This document shows positions 16,970 to 26,282 of a stretch of DNA of 64,000 nt, in pieces (positions within the stretch are counted from its first letter, which is position 1; the number at the start of each line of letters is the position of its first letter). The notes under the pieces were generated by a model, which was given only the letters and a program-made list of their open reading frames with translations, was not told the origin of the DNA and ran no database searches. The DNA is from Halobellus rufus (GTDB taxonomy: Archaea; Halobacteriota; Halobacteria; Halobacteriales; Haloferacaceae). Where the stretch lies: NCBI RefSeq assembly GCF_000739575.1, contig NZ_BBJO01000022.1:1-64000 (forward strand), read 5' to 3'. Position numbers and translations under genes: made by a program.

Positions 16970-17851
16970 ATGTCAGACCCAACAGGCGTCGCGTTCTTTC
17001 CGGTTACGACGTTCGACGAGGACGGTGAACTCGACGAGCGTCAGCTCAGAGATCACGTCTCTTCGACGGTGGAACGCGCCGAATTTAGTTGCGTCATTCC
17101 GCTCGGGAGCGTGGGCGAGTTCGCGTACCTGACGCTGGCCGAACGCAAGCGCGTCATCGAAGTCGTCGTCGATGAGGTTTCCGACGATATTCCCGTGGTT
17201 CCGGGTACGTCGGCGATTCCGACGAGAGAGTCCGTAGACGTGACTATGTTCGCACAGCGCGCCGGAGCACACAGCGTTCTTGTGACGCCGCAGTCGTACT
17301 TTCCTCCAACCGAAGAGACCGTCTTCGAATATTATCGCTCTCTCAGCGAGAAAACGGACATTCCGATCTGGGTGTACAACAATCCGAGCACGACGAACAT
17401 CGATATGGGTACCGATCTCGTATCGCGGCTTCTGGAACTGGAGGGCATCGACTACGTGAAATCGGGAACGGGCGATATGCGGTCGTTCCGAAATCTGCAC
17501 TGCCGAGTCGGGGACGACGTGCCACTATTCGCTGCCCCACCGAATATGTTCGAGAAGCTCGCGTTCGGTGCACACGGCTGGTCGGGGCCGATCGCCACGA
17601 TAGATCCGGAGGCATCCGTCGAGATGTTCACCGCCTTTCGGAACGGTGACATCGTAGAGGCCAGAGAGCAGTTTAAACCGTGGCAGCCGCTCCTCGATTT
17701 CTTCGATGAGTATCCCTACGTTGCGACTATGAAAGCCATCCTCAACGAACAGGGTCGGGACGTCGGTTATCCCCGGGCACCGGTACAACCCCTTGATGGG
17801 GCTCCCCGAGAGAGGCTTCGGACTACCCTAGACGAACTTGACCTTCGCTGA
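16970..17851 (+). CDS. DHDPS/N-acetylneuraminate-lyase-family aldolase or dehydratase
   Basis: The protein has 293 residues from the ATG at 16970 (a start at 16946 is less likely). TIM-barrel class I family landmarks: IPLGSVGEF (44-51, in place of GTTGE), Tyr136 in WVYNNPS, and the Schiff-base Lys164 in YVKSGTGD. The altered substrate loop argues against true dihydrodipicolinate synthase. Family members in degradative clusters cleave or dehydrate 2-oxo acids, including hydratase-aldolases of aromatic side chains and ring-cleavage products. Its position between the dikinase and the extradiol dioxygenase supports such a role, yielding pyruvate plus an aldehyde; substrate is inferred. Confidence 0.82.
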   Translation: MSDPTGVAFFPVTTFDEDGELDERQLRDHVSSTVERAEFSCVIPLGSVGEFAYLTLAERKRVIEVVVDEVSDDIPVVPGTSAIPTRESVDVTMFAQRAGAHSVLVTPQSYFPPTEETVFEYYRSLSEKTDIPIWVYNNPSTTNIDMGTDLVSRLLELEGIDYVKSGTGDMRSFRNLHCRVGDDVPLFAAPPNMFEKLAFGAHGWSGPIATIDPEASVEMFTAFRNGDIVEAREQFKPWQPLLDFFDEYPYVATMKAILNEQGRDVGYPRAPVQPLDGAPRERLRTTLDELDLR

Positions 17852-17933
17852 AGCTTCGATATCGTCGACTATTCAGTAAAGCACCGCCGCATATCCTATG
17901 AACAAAAGGTCCGAAGCTGAGTTCTCTGAACCG

Positions 17934-19004
17934 TCAGTCGTCGGCTTCGATTTCTTCGTCCGGCTCTGGGTTCATTCCCTTGTAGCGGTCGCGGAGGTGG
18001 TCACACCCTTCTTCGGACCAGTCCTTCTCGTCCGTTGGGACGTAGTCGTACTGGCGGCGGGCGTGCTGTCCGGCCTTTCCACCCCACCAGACGAATCCGT
18101 CGGATCCGTCTTCGGGCGTCCAAGTGACCGTCTCCCACTCAGGATCGAAGATTAGATAACCGCCGGCGAAGATTTCGACCTTGTTTCCGGACGGTTCCAG
18201 GTAGTAGTTGAAGTGTGCCTGACTGATGCCGTGGCGGGCGGGCCCACCGACGAACTCGATGTCTCGCTCTCGCAGCATATCTGCTGCTCGCTCGAGTTCG
18301 CCACGGTAGCCGCCATCCATATAGTACGCGACGTGGTCAATCTTATCGACGACGTTCGCGTCCGGCGGCGGTGTGATAAATGCGACCTCGTGGACGAGTG
18401 GACTGACGCTCATCCATGCACCGACCTGATTGCCGTCGGGATCAAGCCCTTGCTCACGGAGATCGAACCCGAGGACGTCCTCGAACCACTCGACGCATTC
18501 AGGTACGTTGCTCACGTTGAAATTAACGTGGTCGATACGGCGGAAGCCGGCGCCACGTTCCGGCTTTCTTGCAGGCTGGTTCTTTAGCCGTGCTTTATTT
18601 TCATCCTCGACGGTTTCAAACGCCCGGTCAACGTCGTAGACGAGTTCCATATATTCGGGCGTGGCGCCCGGATAATCGAACTTGAGTGCACGCCCTTGTC
18701 CGGGCTCCTCACCTGCATCGACCCATTCGGTGTCGTATCCCGACTCTTGGATGCGCTCTTCGAACTCCTCGAAGTCATCTTCATCTTCGAGCATCCACGC
18801 GACATGCTTACAGCCCCACGTGTCGCCCTCCCGAATGATCAGCGTGTAATCCTGCCAGTCACCGAAGGCTGCCAGGTAGTAGGCATCGTCCTCCTCATGG
18901 CGGACGTACATACCCATTGTGTCGCGGAAGTGTTCGAGCGACGCTTCTAGGTCTGGACAGTACAACTCGGCGTGTGCAATCGTTGCAATCCCCATAATCT
19001 CCAT
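17934..19004 (-). CDS. Extradiol (catechol 2,3-dioxygenase-like) ring-cleavage dioxygenase, VOC superfamily
   Basis: The protein has 356 residues with two vicinal-oxygen-chelate domains: residues 5-125 (no metal ligands) and 150-290 (catalytic). Fe(II) ligands fit His159 (RIDHVNF), His224 (KIDHVAYY) and Glu278 (NKVEIFAG), with spacing close to that of catechol 2,3-dioxygenase. The 65-residue C-terminal tail is Asp/Glu/Trp-rich and unusual. The reaction would be meta opening of a catechol-type ring with O2. An AT-rich TATATATAATAAA-like stretch lies 10-30 bases before the start, so the message is probably leaderless. It faces the aldolase gene tail to tail and is divergent from the IclR regulator 677 bases away. 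A glyoxalase-type activity is a less likely alternative. Confidence 0.85.
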   Translation of the reverse strand: MEIMGIATIAHAELYCPDLEASLEHFRDTMGMYVRHEEDDAYYLAAFGDWQDYTLIIREGDTWGCKHVAWMLEDEDDFEEFEERIQESGYDTEWVDAGEEPGQGRALKFDYPGATPEYMELVYDVDRAFETVEDENKARLKNQPARKPERGAGFRRIDHVNFNVSNVPECVEWFEDVLGFDLREQGLDPDGNQVGAWMSVSPLVHEVAFITPPPDANVVDKIDHVAYYMDGGYRGELERAADMLRERDIEFVGGPARHGISQAHFNYYLEPSGNKVEIFAGGYLIFDPEWETVTWTPEDGSDGFVWWGGKAGQHARRQYDYVPTDEKDWSEEGCDHLRDRYKGMNPEPDEEIEADD

Positions 19005-19681
19005 TATCTATTCATATATAATAAATCTATGGCCAATGGTCTTTCTCAACTGATTAGCAGTGGAAGATATGGCAACTCTAAGTCATTCCAAGTGAGTAAT
19101 ATCGGTAATCTGATTGTATCTACGTATCCGGGATATTTACATAATATTTATTTTGCAATAACGCAGCGAACGGCTCTATTATTACAATACTAGTATTGTA
19201 ATCCCCTACCAGATTGTCCTCAGTAGTTATTAGTGAACAATTCACGTACTTACTGTCTTTTACGGGAAATCGGTCAAAATTCAGAGGAGGAACTTCCGTG
19301 AAGAGGTTACAACTCCCGAGCCGAATATATGGGAGATATAAATAATCATTTTTGACTTGGAAGTACTGCAACGGAAGAATTCGAAGTTATTCTGACTCGC
19401 ACGATCATTCGCGGGTAACCACTTTCAAAAAGCGCCTCAATCCTTCAGCTCTCGTTGCTATCCCTTTCTTCAATAGCGCAAAACATATTTCAAATCTCTC
19501 TGATCTCCCCTTCCCGAAAAGCAGTATCGCTGTACTTTACGACGGTCTAGCCGTGGCTGCCTCCACACCTAGTCGAGATTATTTTTGAAACCGACCCAGA
19601 AGAATTTAATATCAAACTGATCAGTAATAGAGAATCCGAATATGCGGTATCTTTAACTGTTTATCAGGAGAGGTATTAAAT
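19005..19681. other. 677-base AT-rich intergenic region between dioxygenase and IclR regulator
   Basis: No convincing gene is seen on either strand. The left end holds the TATA-like region of the dioxygenase; the right end has the ribosome-binding site of the IclR gene (CAGGAGAGG, about 10 bases before its ATG). The length and AT content suit a regulatory region bound by the IclR protein, but no clear inverted repeat operator stands out. Confidence 0.5.
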
Positions 19682-20521
19682 ATGACGTCAAAGCAAGATC
19701 GAAAGGTGGTGAAAACGACCGAGACATCCATTCGGCTTATCAAGATAATGCGTGAGCGCGGTGGAGCAACAATAAAGGAACTAGCCGAAGAGATGGAGAT
19801 GTCAACTAGTACCGTCCATCGGCACTTAGTGACGCTGGAGAAATATGGGTACGTGCGTCGGTATGGTGACGCGTTTCAGCCAGGGCTAAAGCTATTAGAC
19901 CTCAGCGAGTACGTTCGCAGCCAGTGGCCGTTAACGGCGATCACTGACGCCGTCGCAGATCTCAGCGAACGGACTGAAGAGGAAGTAGATTTCTTCACCG
20001 TAGACCGTGGTCGACTGATCACTATCGACAGGACGTACCGGAAGTACCACCGGTTGATAAAATACGGAGAAGACGACACCAAAGAGACAGGCGACTACCA
20101 CACGCAGGTCGGGAACTACTACCATATGCACGTGCTCGGAGCGGGCAAAGCTATCCTAGCGGAATATCCAGAAGGTCGAGTTAAACGCGTCATCGACCAG
20201 TGGGGACTCCCCGCGAAAACAGAGAATACGTTAACGAGCAAGACACAGCTCCTCGATGAGCTGGAACAGATCCGGGAGCAAGGGTACGCTATCGACAACG
20301 AAGAGTACACACGCGGGCTCCGGACAGTTGGTAAGGTGGTTCGTAATCCGAACGGGGGCGTCTTCGGTGCATTAAACGTAGCCGGACCGAGGTATCGAAT
20401 GGACGGTGTCGTGTTGGAACAAGAGATTCCACGCGCGCTGGAGAAAGCGAGCTCAGAACTCGAAGAGGCGATAGCGGATGAAGCAATGATGGTGCAACAA
20501 CAGCCGCTCAATCCGTATTAA
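19682..20521 (+). CDS. IclR-family transcriptional regulator
   Basis: The protein has 279 residues. Residues 10-75 are the winged helix (ATIKELAEEMEMSTSTVHRHLVTLEKYGYV), residues 95-265 the IclR effector domain (MHVLGAGKAILAEYPEGRV, then EEYTRGLRTVGKVV and GGVFGALNVAGP). IclR proteins sense small aromatic or aliphatic acids and control catabolic operons. A good Shine-Dalgarno (GGAGAGG) precedes the ATG. It is the only regulator inside the 4.7-22.4 kb catabolic region, so it probably controls the dioxygenase and perhaps the dikinase and demethylase genes. The insert between HTH and effector domain contains an uncommon Lys/Tyr-rich stretch (RTYRKYHRLIKYGEDD). Confidence 0.92.
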   Translation: MTSKQDRKVVKTTETSIRLIKIMRERGGATIKELAEEMEMSTSTVHRHLVTLEKYGYVRRYGDAFQPGLKLLDLSEYVRSQWPLTAITDAVADLSERTEEEVDFFTVDRGRLITIDRTYRKYHRLIKYGEDDTKETGDYHTQVGNYYHMHVLGAGKAILAEYPEGRVKRVIDQWGLPAKTENTLTSKTQLLDELEQIREQGYAIDNEEYTRGLRTVGKVVRNPNGGVFGALNVAGPRYRMDGVVLEQEIPRALEKASSELEEAIADEAMMVQQQPLNPY

Positions 20522-20608
20522 GCACTTTATTGATCATTGCACCGCGTTGGCACTGTCTAGTTAGCGGAGTTTGAAGAATGAGCAGGTCGTTGAGGATCTT
20601 GTCCAGAG

Positions 20609-21330
20609 ATGCTCGCAGACCTGCCCAACGAGAACTTAGACGGTGAATTAGATGAATGTTGGGAGCGTGAGCGGACGGCGACGTTGACGAGACGCGAAGC
20701 GTCTTGTTCGCACACCAGAAATCTCTGATTTCTGGGGACGCCCGTCAGGGCGTTCGCCGTCCGCCTCCACGCGACCGGTTGTTCGCTCAGGGAGACAATA
20801 ACGATTCTCGCTGAATTAGGCGTTGAACGCTCACATCAAGCAGTTTGGCAGTGGGTACATCGGCTGGCTGACAGCGTTCCTGACCCGCCGTCGGCGCGGG
20901 TCGCGGTCGACGAGACCGCTGTCCGCATCAACGGTGAATTGTCTTGGGTATACGCTGCAATAGACCTCGACTCAAAGCTGTTGCTTGGCGTCGATCTCTT
21001 TGAACGACGAGGTACTGACCCAGCGACTGAGTTTCTTCAGCAACTCGCCGAGAAACACAATCTTTCAGACGCTGAGTTGCTGGTTGATGGCTATGGGTAT
21101 TTGACTGCCCTCTTTCGAGTTAACTTGAGCGGTCATCTGGGCTATGTAGACCGAAACCTCATTGAAAAGTGGTTTCAGACCCTCAAAATGAGGATCGACC
21201 GCTTTCATCACTCGTGGGTCGGCAGTCGGCCTGCCGTCGCTCAGTGACTTGCACAGTTTGCGTACTACTATAACTTTCAACGACCGCACCAAGCGTTAGA
21301 TAACCGAACACCAGCGGAGGCTGTTAACTA
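20609..21330 (+). pseudogene. IS6-family transposase, broken by an insert and a stop codon
   Basis: Translation starts MLADLPNENLDGELDECW and reads to ERERTAT at 20683, then loses the frame in a hairpin-rich insert. It resumes near 20758 as VRLHATGCSLRETITILAEL, passes the DDE residues VAVDETAV, LLVDGYGYL and IEKWFQTLKMR, and meets an in-frame TGA at 21245, where a Trp or similar codon is expected, before the family's C-terminal YYYNFQRPHQAL. Not functional. Confidence 0.88.
20684..20757. mobile_element. Short hairpin-rich insert in the IS6 transposase, MITE/PATE-like
   Basis: About 75 bases of insert contain nested palindromes: GACGC-GAA-GCGTC, CCAGAAATC-TCT-GATTTCTGG, and ACGCCC-N3-GGGCGT. 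Flanking bases form an 11-base inverted repeat (GCGGACGGCGA / TCGCCGTCCGC). It carries no gene. Haloarchaeal palindrome-associated elements derived from IS200/IS605 ends look like this; assignment is by appearance only. Confidence 0.6.
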
Positions 21331-21515
21331 GACAGTGCCCAGAATCAGATAGTGTTTGAAATGGTGCAATAAGGGAGAAAATCAATATTGATGTGTGTCT
21401 GGTTTGGAAGAGTGGATTTTTCGTCTCTTAGATGACTCGACTCCACACATTAGAAATCGGCACTGTGCTTTCCGAGGGTGCACATTTATTATAGGCCCTG
21501 CTATGCGTAGAATAT

Positions 21516-22436
21516 ATGATCAACAATACCGACGGCGGCGACTCGTCGGAATCCATTGACCCCCGCAACGACTTGACAGCCATCGTGGACGACTATATTA
21601 CCGCGCTGGTGGCGCACAATCCTGGTGCAGCACCAATTGCACCGGATGCTGACTTTGTCGAGAACATAGAACCGAAGACACTAGGTGAGGGACTGTGGCA
21701 AACAGCCTCGGAAGAACCGACCAGCTTCGAGATTTACGTTCCAGATCCAGTGGCTGGACAAGTCGGGTATCTGGGTCTCCTCAAAGAAGACGGCGATCCA
21801 GTACTGCTAGGGCTGCGCCTAAACGTCAAAGACGGCACAATAACCGAAATGGAGCATATGATCACACGGGATCTGAGTCCAGGTAGAGACGGCTACAACA
21901 ATCTCAACAATCTAGATGCGCCGCGTCAGGTCTTTCGCCAACCCGTCCCAAAGGCCGAGCGCAACACCCGCGAGGAACTGCTGAAGATCACCGATACCTA
22001 CTACGACGCCGTGGCCGAAGATGACGGTTGCTTGGCTCCATTCGCCGCGAACTGCGTGCGTATCGAAAACGGGTTCCAGACCACGTGTAAAACACCACCG
22101 CCGAATCCGGAGCCTGGTGATATCCTCTTGACGCTCGACGCTGCAGAACAACTCGACGCCGGGACCTTCAGCAATATCACGCGGATTGAGCCCCGGCGAG
22201 TCGAGATCGCCGACGTGGAGACCGGCCTTGTGTGTGGGCTCTCGCACTTACGGCACCCAATGGAGGAAACGACCCTCGACATCGAAGGTGTGCCCGAAGT
22301 TGAGACGGTCGAACGCGACTGGGATCCCTTTGATACGGTGGCTCTGCATATTTTCAAGATCAGCAGAGGCAAAATCCGTACTATCGAGGCTGTAGGATTC
22401 CGTGCCCCCTATAACTCGCCTACTGGCTGGGAATAA
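21516..22436 (+). CDS. Two-domain SnoaL/NTF2-like protein of the DUF8021 type
   Basis: The protein has 306 residues. Two repeats share the pattern start-helix, ALVAHNP or AVAEDDG, then a VENIEP/IENGFQ turn, and an end with LRLNVKDGTITEMEHMITRD or ALHIFKISRGKIRTIEAVGFR. This is the layout of DUF8021 proteins, which pair two cone-shaped NTF2-like folds; some relatives occur in secondary-metabolite or aromatic-degradation clusters, but the reaction is unknown. There is no signal peptide. It follows the IclR regulator and the IS6 remnant on the same strand and may belong to the catabolic region. An isomerase or hydratase role would be a guess. Confidence 0.72.
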   Translation: MINNTDGGDSSESIDPRNDLTAIVDDYITALVAHNPGAAPIAPDADFVENIEPKTLGEGLWQTASEEPTSFEIYVPDPVAGQVGYLGLLKEDGDPVLLGLRLNVKDGTITEMEHMITRDLSPGRDGYNNLNNLDAPRQVFRQPVPKAERNTREELLKITDTYYDAVAEDDGCLAPFAANCVRIENGFQTTCKTPPPNPEPGDILLTLDAAEQLDAGTFSNITRIEPRRVEIADVETGLVCGLSHLRHPMEETTLDIEGVPEVETVERDWDPFDTVALHIFKISRGKIRTIEAVGFRAPYNSPTGWE

Positions 22437-23048
22437 CTATGGACAGAAAGTGTTGCCTTCGTGCCGCTTGCTTGACGAGGCGGTTGAACCCCTCGTCGAC
22501 GACGCTTCAAGTACCTTTCGTATTGACGGCCTCGTTGAGTTCGGGTTCGTCGTCGCGAGTCACACGGTCTGTGGAATACCGAAGCCACATAAATCCGGGG
22601 CGCTCTCGGGACATCGCTTGTAGGCAGAGAGTGTCAATTGTACCCAATTAACGGATAAACCGTCACTGTAGGAGCTGAAGGACGAGGTTTGAATTGAATT
22701 GACCTCTCAAAAATGCATTCTGCATCTGATGGTCTGTCGATATCCATCCTCCGACTTGCTGCAACTTCTAGCTCCGCAGAAGCTGAGACCGGCGTTCTCA
22801 ATGCATATGGAACTATCTTCCTTCGATGGCCCCAGCTGGAGTGTCTGCTCGACAAACTGCGACACAATACGGTCCTCGGCAGTCCGAAGCCGATACGCTC
22901 CGTCGCGTTCCAGTTGCCGGCACTGGTGATGTGTGACACCGAGGGTGATACACTATCACGAGGATGTGATTCCATCATATCGTACACATCCCTGATCGGA
23001 GAGTCACCAGTACTGAGCGGAGAATGGAACAACGAGAGGTTGGTGGGG
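22437..23048. other. Intergenic scar region with no convincing gene
   Basis: Short open frames here do not look like proteins. The segment carries one copy of the dispersed palindromic element (22762-22810: CTCCGCAGAAGCTGAGACC then GTTCTCAATGCATATGG). Codon-like periodicity in 22440-22620 suggests remains of a transposase or other gene that I cannot name. Confidence 0.45.
22762..22810. repeat. Dispersed palindromic element, copy C
   Basis: It contains CAACTTC, AGCTCCGCAGAAGCTGAGACC and TTCTCAATGCATATGG in the same order and spacing as the copies at 4433, 26283, 31541 and 37738. No transposase or TA gene adjoins it here. Confidence 0.7.
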
Positions 23049-24044
23049 TTACCCCCCGTAGCCCTCACCCTCAATTGGGCCGCTAAACACGCCGTAGAGG
23101 AATTTGAAGTACCACAGTACCAGCAGCAGGACCGGAAACCCGAGGACGGTCACGAGGTTCAGCGCTAGTGGCGACACGACCGCTTCTCTAACCAACAGCC
23201 CGGTCGGCGGATAAATCGTCGGGTACAGCAGAATTGCGACCAAGATCGTCAACAGTGTGGGCAGCGCCAGCGCGTTCGCGAGCCAGGCTCGGTACCGGCC
23301 GCGTCTGGCCAGTACGCTCCCACCCAGCCCAACTGCAACCGAGAGAGCGACGACTGCAGCGACGGGCAGCGAGAGCACCGCGTCGGCAGCGCCGCCCGCA
23401 TCGGTCAGGACGACGGTTCCCAGCAGCACGACCACACCGCCAAGGTACGCCAGTGTCGCACCGATGCCGTACGGTCGCAGTTCCGATGCCAGACCGGGCT
23501 CGGTCTTGGCTGCGAGGAACGCCGCCCCCGTGACTATCGAGACGGCGACCAGGCCGACGCCAGTCAACGCCACTGGTAGCGTCGCCCCGCCGAACAGCCA
23601 GCGACCCGCGAGCATCCCCAACAGGAGCGGCGCAAACACGCTCCCGCCGATGAACGCGTAGTCGGTGTAGCGCTTCCAGCGCTCGTCGTCGCGCTGCTCG
23701 CGGAGTTCCGGACCAAGGCCGCGGAACACCAACGCGACGACGAACCCAAGCGCGAGCAGATAGTTGTCCGCCAGCAGGCGCGAGTACACGCGCGGGAACG
23801 CCGCCAGCAGCATCGTCCCGAAGGCGACGACCCACACTTCATTCGCGTCCCAGACCGGTCCGAACGCCGCTAGGAATGTCTCCCGCTCGCGTTCGTCCGT
23901 CCGGGTCGCGTAAAGCATCCCGATACCGAAGTCGAACCCGTCGAGGACGACGTACATCCCCAACGAGAACAGCACGGCGCCGAACCAGATCTCCGGCAGG
24001 GACTCAACGAGGTACGCATCGACGGGCAACAGCGGGTCAGTCAT
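23049..24044 (-). CDS. cydB: Cytochrome bd-type quinol oxidase subunit II
   Basis: The protein has 331 residues with about eight hydrophobic segments. The N-terminal EIWFGAVLFSLGMYVVLDGFDFGIGML and VWDANEVWVVAFGTMLLAAFP are the CydB hallmarks. It overlaps cydA by eight bases, so the two are translated together. Subunit II completes the membrane oxidase that reduces O2 to water with electrons from menaquinol. High-affinity terminal oxidases of this type support growth at low oxygen, a frequent condition in brines. No cydDC-type assembly exporter is next to it. The gene appears intact. Confidence 0.94.
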   Translation of the reverse strand: MTDPLLPVDAYLVESLPEIWFGAVLFSLGMYVVLDGFDFGIGMLYATRTDERERETFLAAFGPVWDANEVWVVAFGTMLLAAFPRVYSRLLADNYLLALGFVVALVFRGLGPELREQRDDERWKRYTDYAFIGGSVFAPLLLGMLAGRWLFGGATLPVALTGVGLVAVSIVTGAAFLAAKTEPGLASELRPYGIGATLAYLGGVVVLLGTVVLTDAGGAADAVLSLPVAAVVALSVAVGLGGSVLARRGRYRAWLANALALPTLLTILVAILLYPTIYPPTGLLVREAVVSPLALNLVTVLGFPVLLLVLWYFKFLYGVFSGPIEGEGYGG

Positions 24045-25485
24045 CGCTACTCACCCACGGAATCGGGCCGTGCCAGCGGTCGCCACTCGACTCTCGGAGG
24101 CCGAGTGACCGGAGTTCCTCCCGGACCAGCCACTTCAGGATGTACAGCGCAGTCAGTATCAGCCCAACGTAGAGCACGACGAACGCAACCAGGGTCAGTG
24201 TCGCCTCGGCCCCGGTGAGCGTCGATGACACCGCCTCGCTCGTCTTGAGCTCGCCTTGGATGACCCACGGCTGCCGGCCGATCTCCGTAACGTACCAGCC
24301 GGTGAGCAACGCAGCGTAGCCGAACGGCGATGCAGCGATCATCGCCTTCAGGTAGCGTGTGCTGTCGGACAGCCGCCCGCGGTACGTGAGGTAACCGCCC
24401 CACAGTGCCAACCCGATGAACAGGAATCCGAGCCCGACCATGAAGCGGAACGACCAGAACACGAGTGCTACCGGGGGGTTCTCCTCGTACTCGTTCAGTC
24501 CGATGACCTCGGCGTCGAAGTCCCCGCCACTGGCGAGGAACGACCCGACTGCGGGAAGGCTCACGGTGACGAGGTTCTCGGCTCGCGGGTCGGTGAGTGC
24601 CACAGGTGACTTCGGAAACGCGAGCAGGTGTAGGTCAGCCTGCCCCGTCTCGTAGTGAGCCTCCATCGCGGCAAACTTCTGTGGCTGGGTGTCCTCAACG
24701 TGGCGGCCATAGGCGTCGCCGTGGACCGCTTGGAACGGTGCGGAGATGATTAGGAGTACGACAGCCAGCTTGAGTGCGGTGTTCCAGGCTTCAGTGTCGG
24801 GCTTTTTCCAGACGATGTACGCCGAGACGCCCGCGACCAGCAGTGCGACCGCGATCACCGACGCGTTCATCATATGGACGTACATCCAGGGCATTCGCGG
24901 AGTGAGGAACGCGGCGAACGGATCAGTTAGTTTGGCGACATCCATCCCGTTGCGGGTGACCATCTCGTAGCCCCGTGGGGTCTGCATCCAAGCGTTAACG
25001 ATCAGGATCCAGAACCCCGACAGCCAGGCACCGAAGCCGACGAGTACCGACGAGATTACGTATATTCGGTCTCCGACGCGGTCGCGGCCGTACAGCAACA
25101 CACCGAGGAAGACGGCCTCGAGGAAGAATGCCATCTTCGCTTCGAAGGCTAACGGGCCGCCGATCAGTTCACCGGCCACCTCGGAGAACTGTGGGAAGTT
25201 CGTGCCGAACTGGAAGCTCATCGGGATTCCAGTGACAGTACCCATCACGAAGCCGGCGGCGAACACCCTCACCCAGAACGAGCGCAATCGCACATACTGC
25301 TGCTCGTTCGTCCGCACGTCTTTCCAAGTAAAGTAGATAATAAACGGTGCGAGCCCGATCGAAAGGGACGCGAAGATGATGTGAACGGAGATTGTCCACC
25401 CGAACTGCATCCGGCTCGCGAGTTCCGGAGAGAGGAACGCCACCCATACTGGATCGACGGCACCCAGTAGTGTGATTGGACCCAT
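24037..25485 (-). CDS. cydA: Cytochrome bd-type quinol oxidase subunit I
   Basis: The protein has 482 residues. Haem ligand His35 lies in GWTISVHIIFASLSIG; the acidic pair is in FEAKMAFFLEAVFLG; the conserved GRQPWVIQGELKTSEAVS motif marks the start of the C-terminal part. The Q-loop is of the short type. CydA binds haems b558, b595 and d and the quinol. It precedes cydB with an eight-base overlap. Downstream is a decayed CcdA-like gene, which may once have formed part of the same respiratory cluster. Confidence 0.95.
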   Translation of the reverse strand: MGPITLLGAVDPVWVAFLSPELASRMQFGWTISVHIIFASLSIGLAPFIIYFTWKDVRTNEQQYVRLRSFWVRVFAAGFVMGTVTGIPMSFQFGTNFPQFSEVAGELIGGPLAFEAKMAFFLEAVFLGVLLYGRDRVGDRIYVISSVLVGFGAWLSGFWILIVNAWMQTPRGYEMVTRNGMDVAKLTDPFAAFLTPRMPWMYVHMMNASVIAVALLVAGVSAYIVWKKPDTEAWNTALKLAVVLLIISAPFQAVHGDAYGRHVEDTQPQKFAAMEAHYETGQADLHLLAFPKSPVALTDPRAENLVTVSLPAVGSFLASGGDFDAEVIGLNEYEENPPVALVFWSFRFMVGLGFLFIGLALWGGYLTYRGRLSDSTRYLKAMIAASPFGYAALLTGWYVTEIGRQPWVIQGELKTSEAVSSTLTGAEATLTLVAFVVLYVGLILTALYILKWLVREELRSLGLRESSGDRWHGPIPWVSSDD

Positions 25486-25603
25486 TCACCTTACGCTACG
25501 GCAGAATAGCTTATGAGTAGCCCAACGGTTCCCACTTTGGAGCATTCACCACAACAGTATTGTATTATTGGAATCATATTTTTTGTACACCTTAATCGCC
25601 GTA

Positions 25604-26270
25604 TCAGTATACGATAACTGATCGATAGAGTTGACCGATCCCAGCGACGATCATCACAACGTCAGCGAGCCGCTCGAGCCATCTGGCACGAGCCATTACG
25701 CGATTTGCGTTACTGATGATACCGACTCCGGTTGCGACGGTTGTTGCAGCCATTAGTACAGCAACAACACCGGCATAGACTCCTAATACGAGCATCGCTG
25801 CTTCGGGTCGAGAAGGTGATAGCCCGGGCTACAACTGCGAGGAAGACTGGGGCGACGCATCCGGCACCAGCTAATGCGTATCCCGCGCCAAAAAGGCCGA
25901 AGCCGAGAAGCTTGATCGGCGCTTTGGAAGTGATAACGGCAGTGACGGAGCGCGGTCGAATGCAACAAGTAATCCGAAGATGATGAGCAATCCACCGACC
26001 AGCGTCTCGAAAATGGTGATATTTGACAGTGCCTCGTGGCCGACCCACGCCGTTGCCCCGCCTAGCAACGCAAACGTCGCAAGTACGCCCAAAGCGGCTG
26101 CCACACCTAGAACCCCGGCGCCTGCGACAGAAGCGCTTTCGGTGTCAGTAGAGTTTACGTAGAAGCCAACGTAGCCCGGTAGCAGAGGGGTAGGCACAAG
26201 GTGGAAAGAACGTTGCTACACCCGCTGTGAGCGCGAACGAGACATTTGTTAGAAGCGTCTCGCTGATCAT
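25604..26270 (-). pseudogene. CcdA/DsbD-type thiol-disulfide transporter, frameshifted
   Basis: Pieces in at least three frames add up to a CcdA-like membrane protein: MISETLLTNVSFALTAG and FFPPCAYP at the start (26270), then YVGFYVNSTDTE and transmembrane segments, a second Cys motif GAGCVAPVFLAVV, and the final segment to 25604. The two half motifs with PC and GC are typical of CcdA. Single-base shifts near 26190, 25920 and 25800 separate the frames. The protein moves reducing power across the membrane for cytochrome c maturation or periplasmic reduction; here it is dead unless sequence errors are responsible. Confidence 0.78.
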
Positions 26271-26282
26271 GCGATCGACTGC

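Larger units (their letters stand above)
20549..21339 (+). mobile_element. Decayed IS6-family element with a small structured insert
   Basis: Inverted ends GGCACTGTCTAGTTAGC (20549) and its complement ending at 21339 bound the element, with one mismatch. The flanking eight bases (ACCGCGTT and CAGAATCA) are not a target duplication, so one side has rearranged or the insertion is old. It differs in ends and transposase from the intact IS6 at 13758. Confidence 0.85.

Noticed and set aside
16970..17851. Calling the aldolase DapA (lysine biosynthesis)
   Set aside because: The substrate loop differs from the usual GTTGE and the neighbours are catabolic, so a biosynthetic label is not justified.
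20535..21370. CATTGCACC and GGTGCAATA flanking the decayed IS6 as outer inverted repeats of a larger element
   Set aside because: Only eight or nine bases, unequal distance from the IS ends, and no second feature supports a larger unit.
22634..23074. 146-residue minus-strand frame before cydB
   Set aside because: It covers the dispersed palindromic element and lacks protein-like composition.
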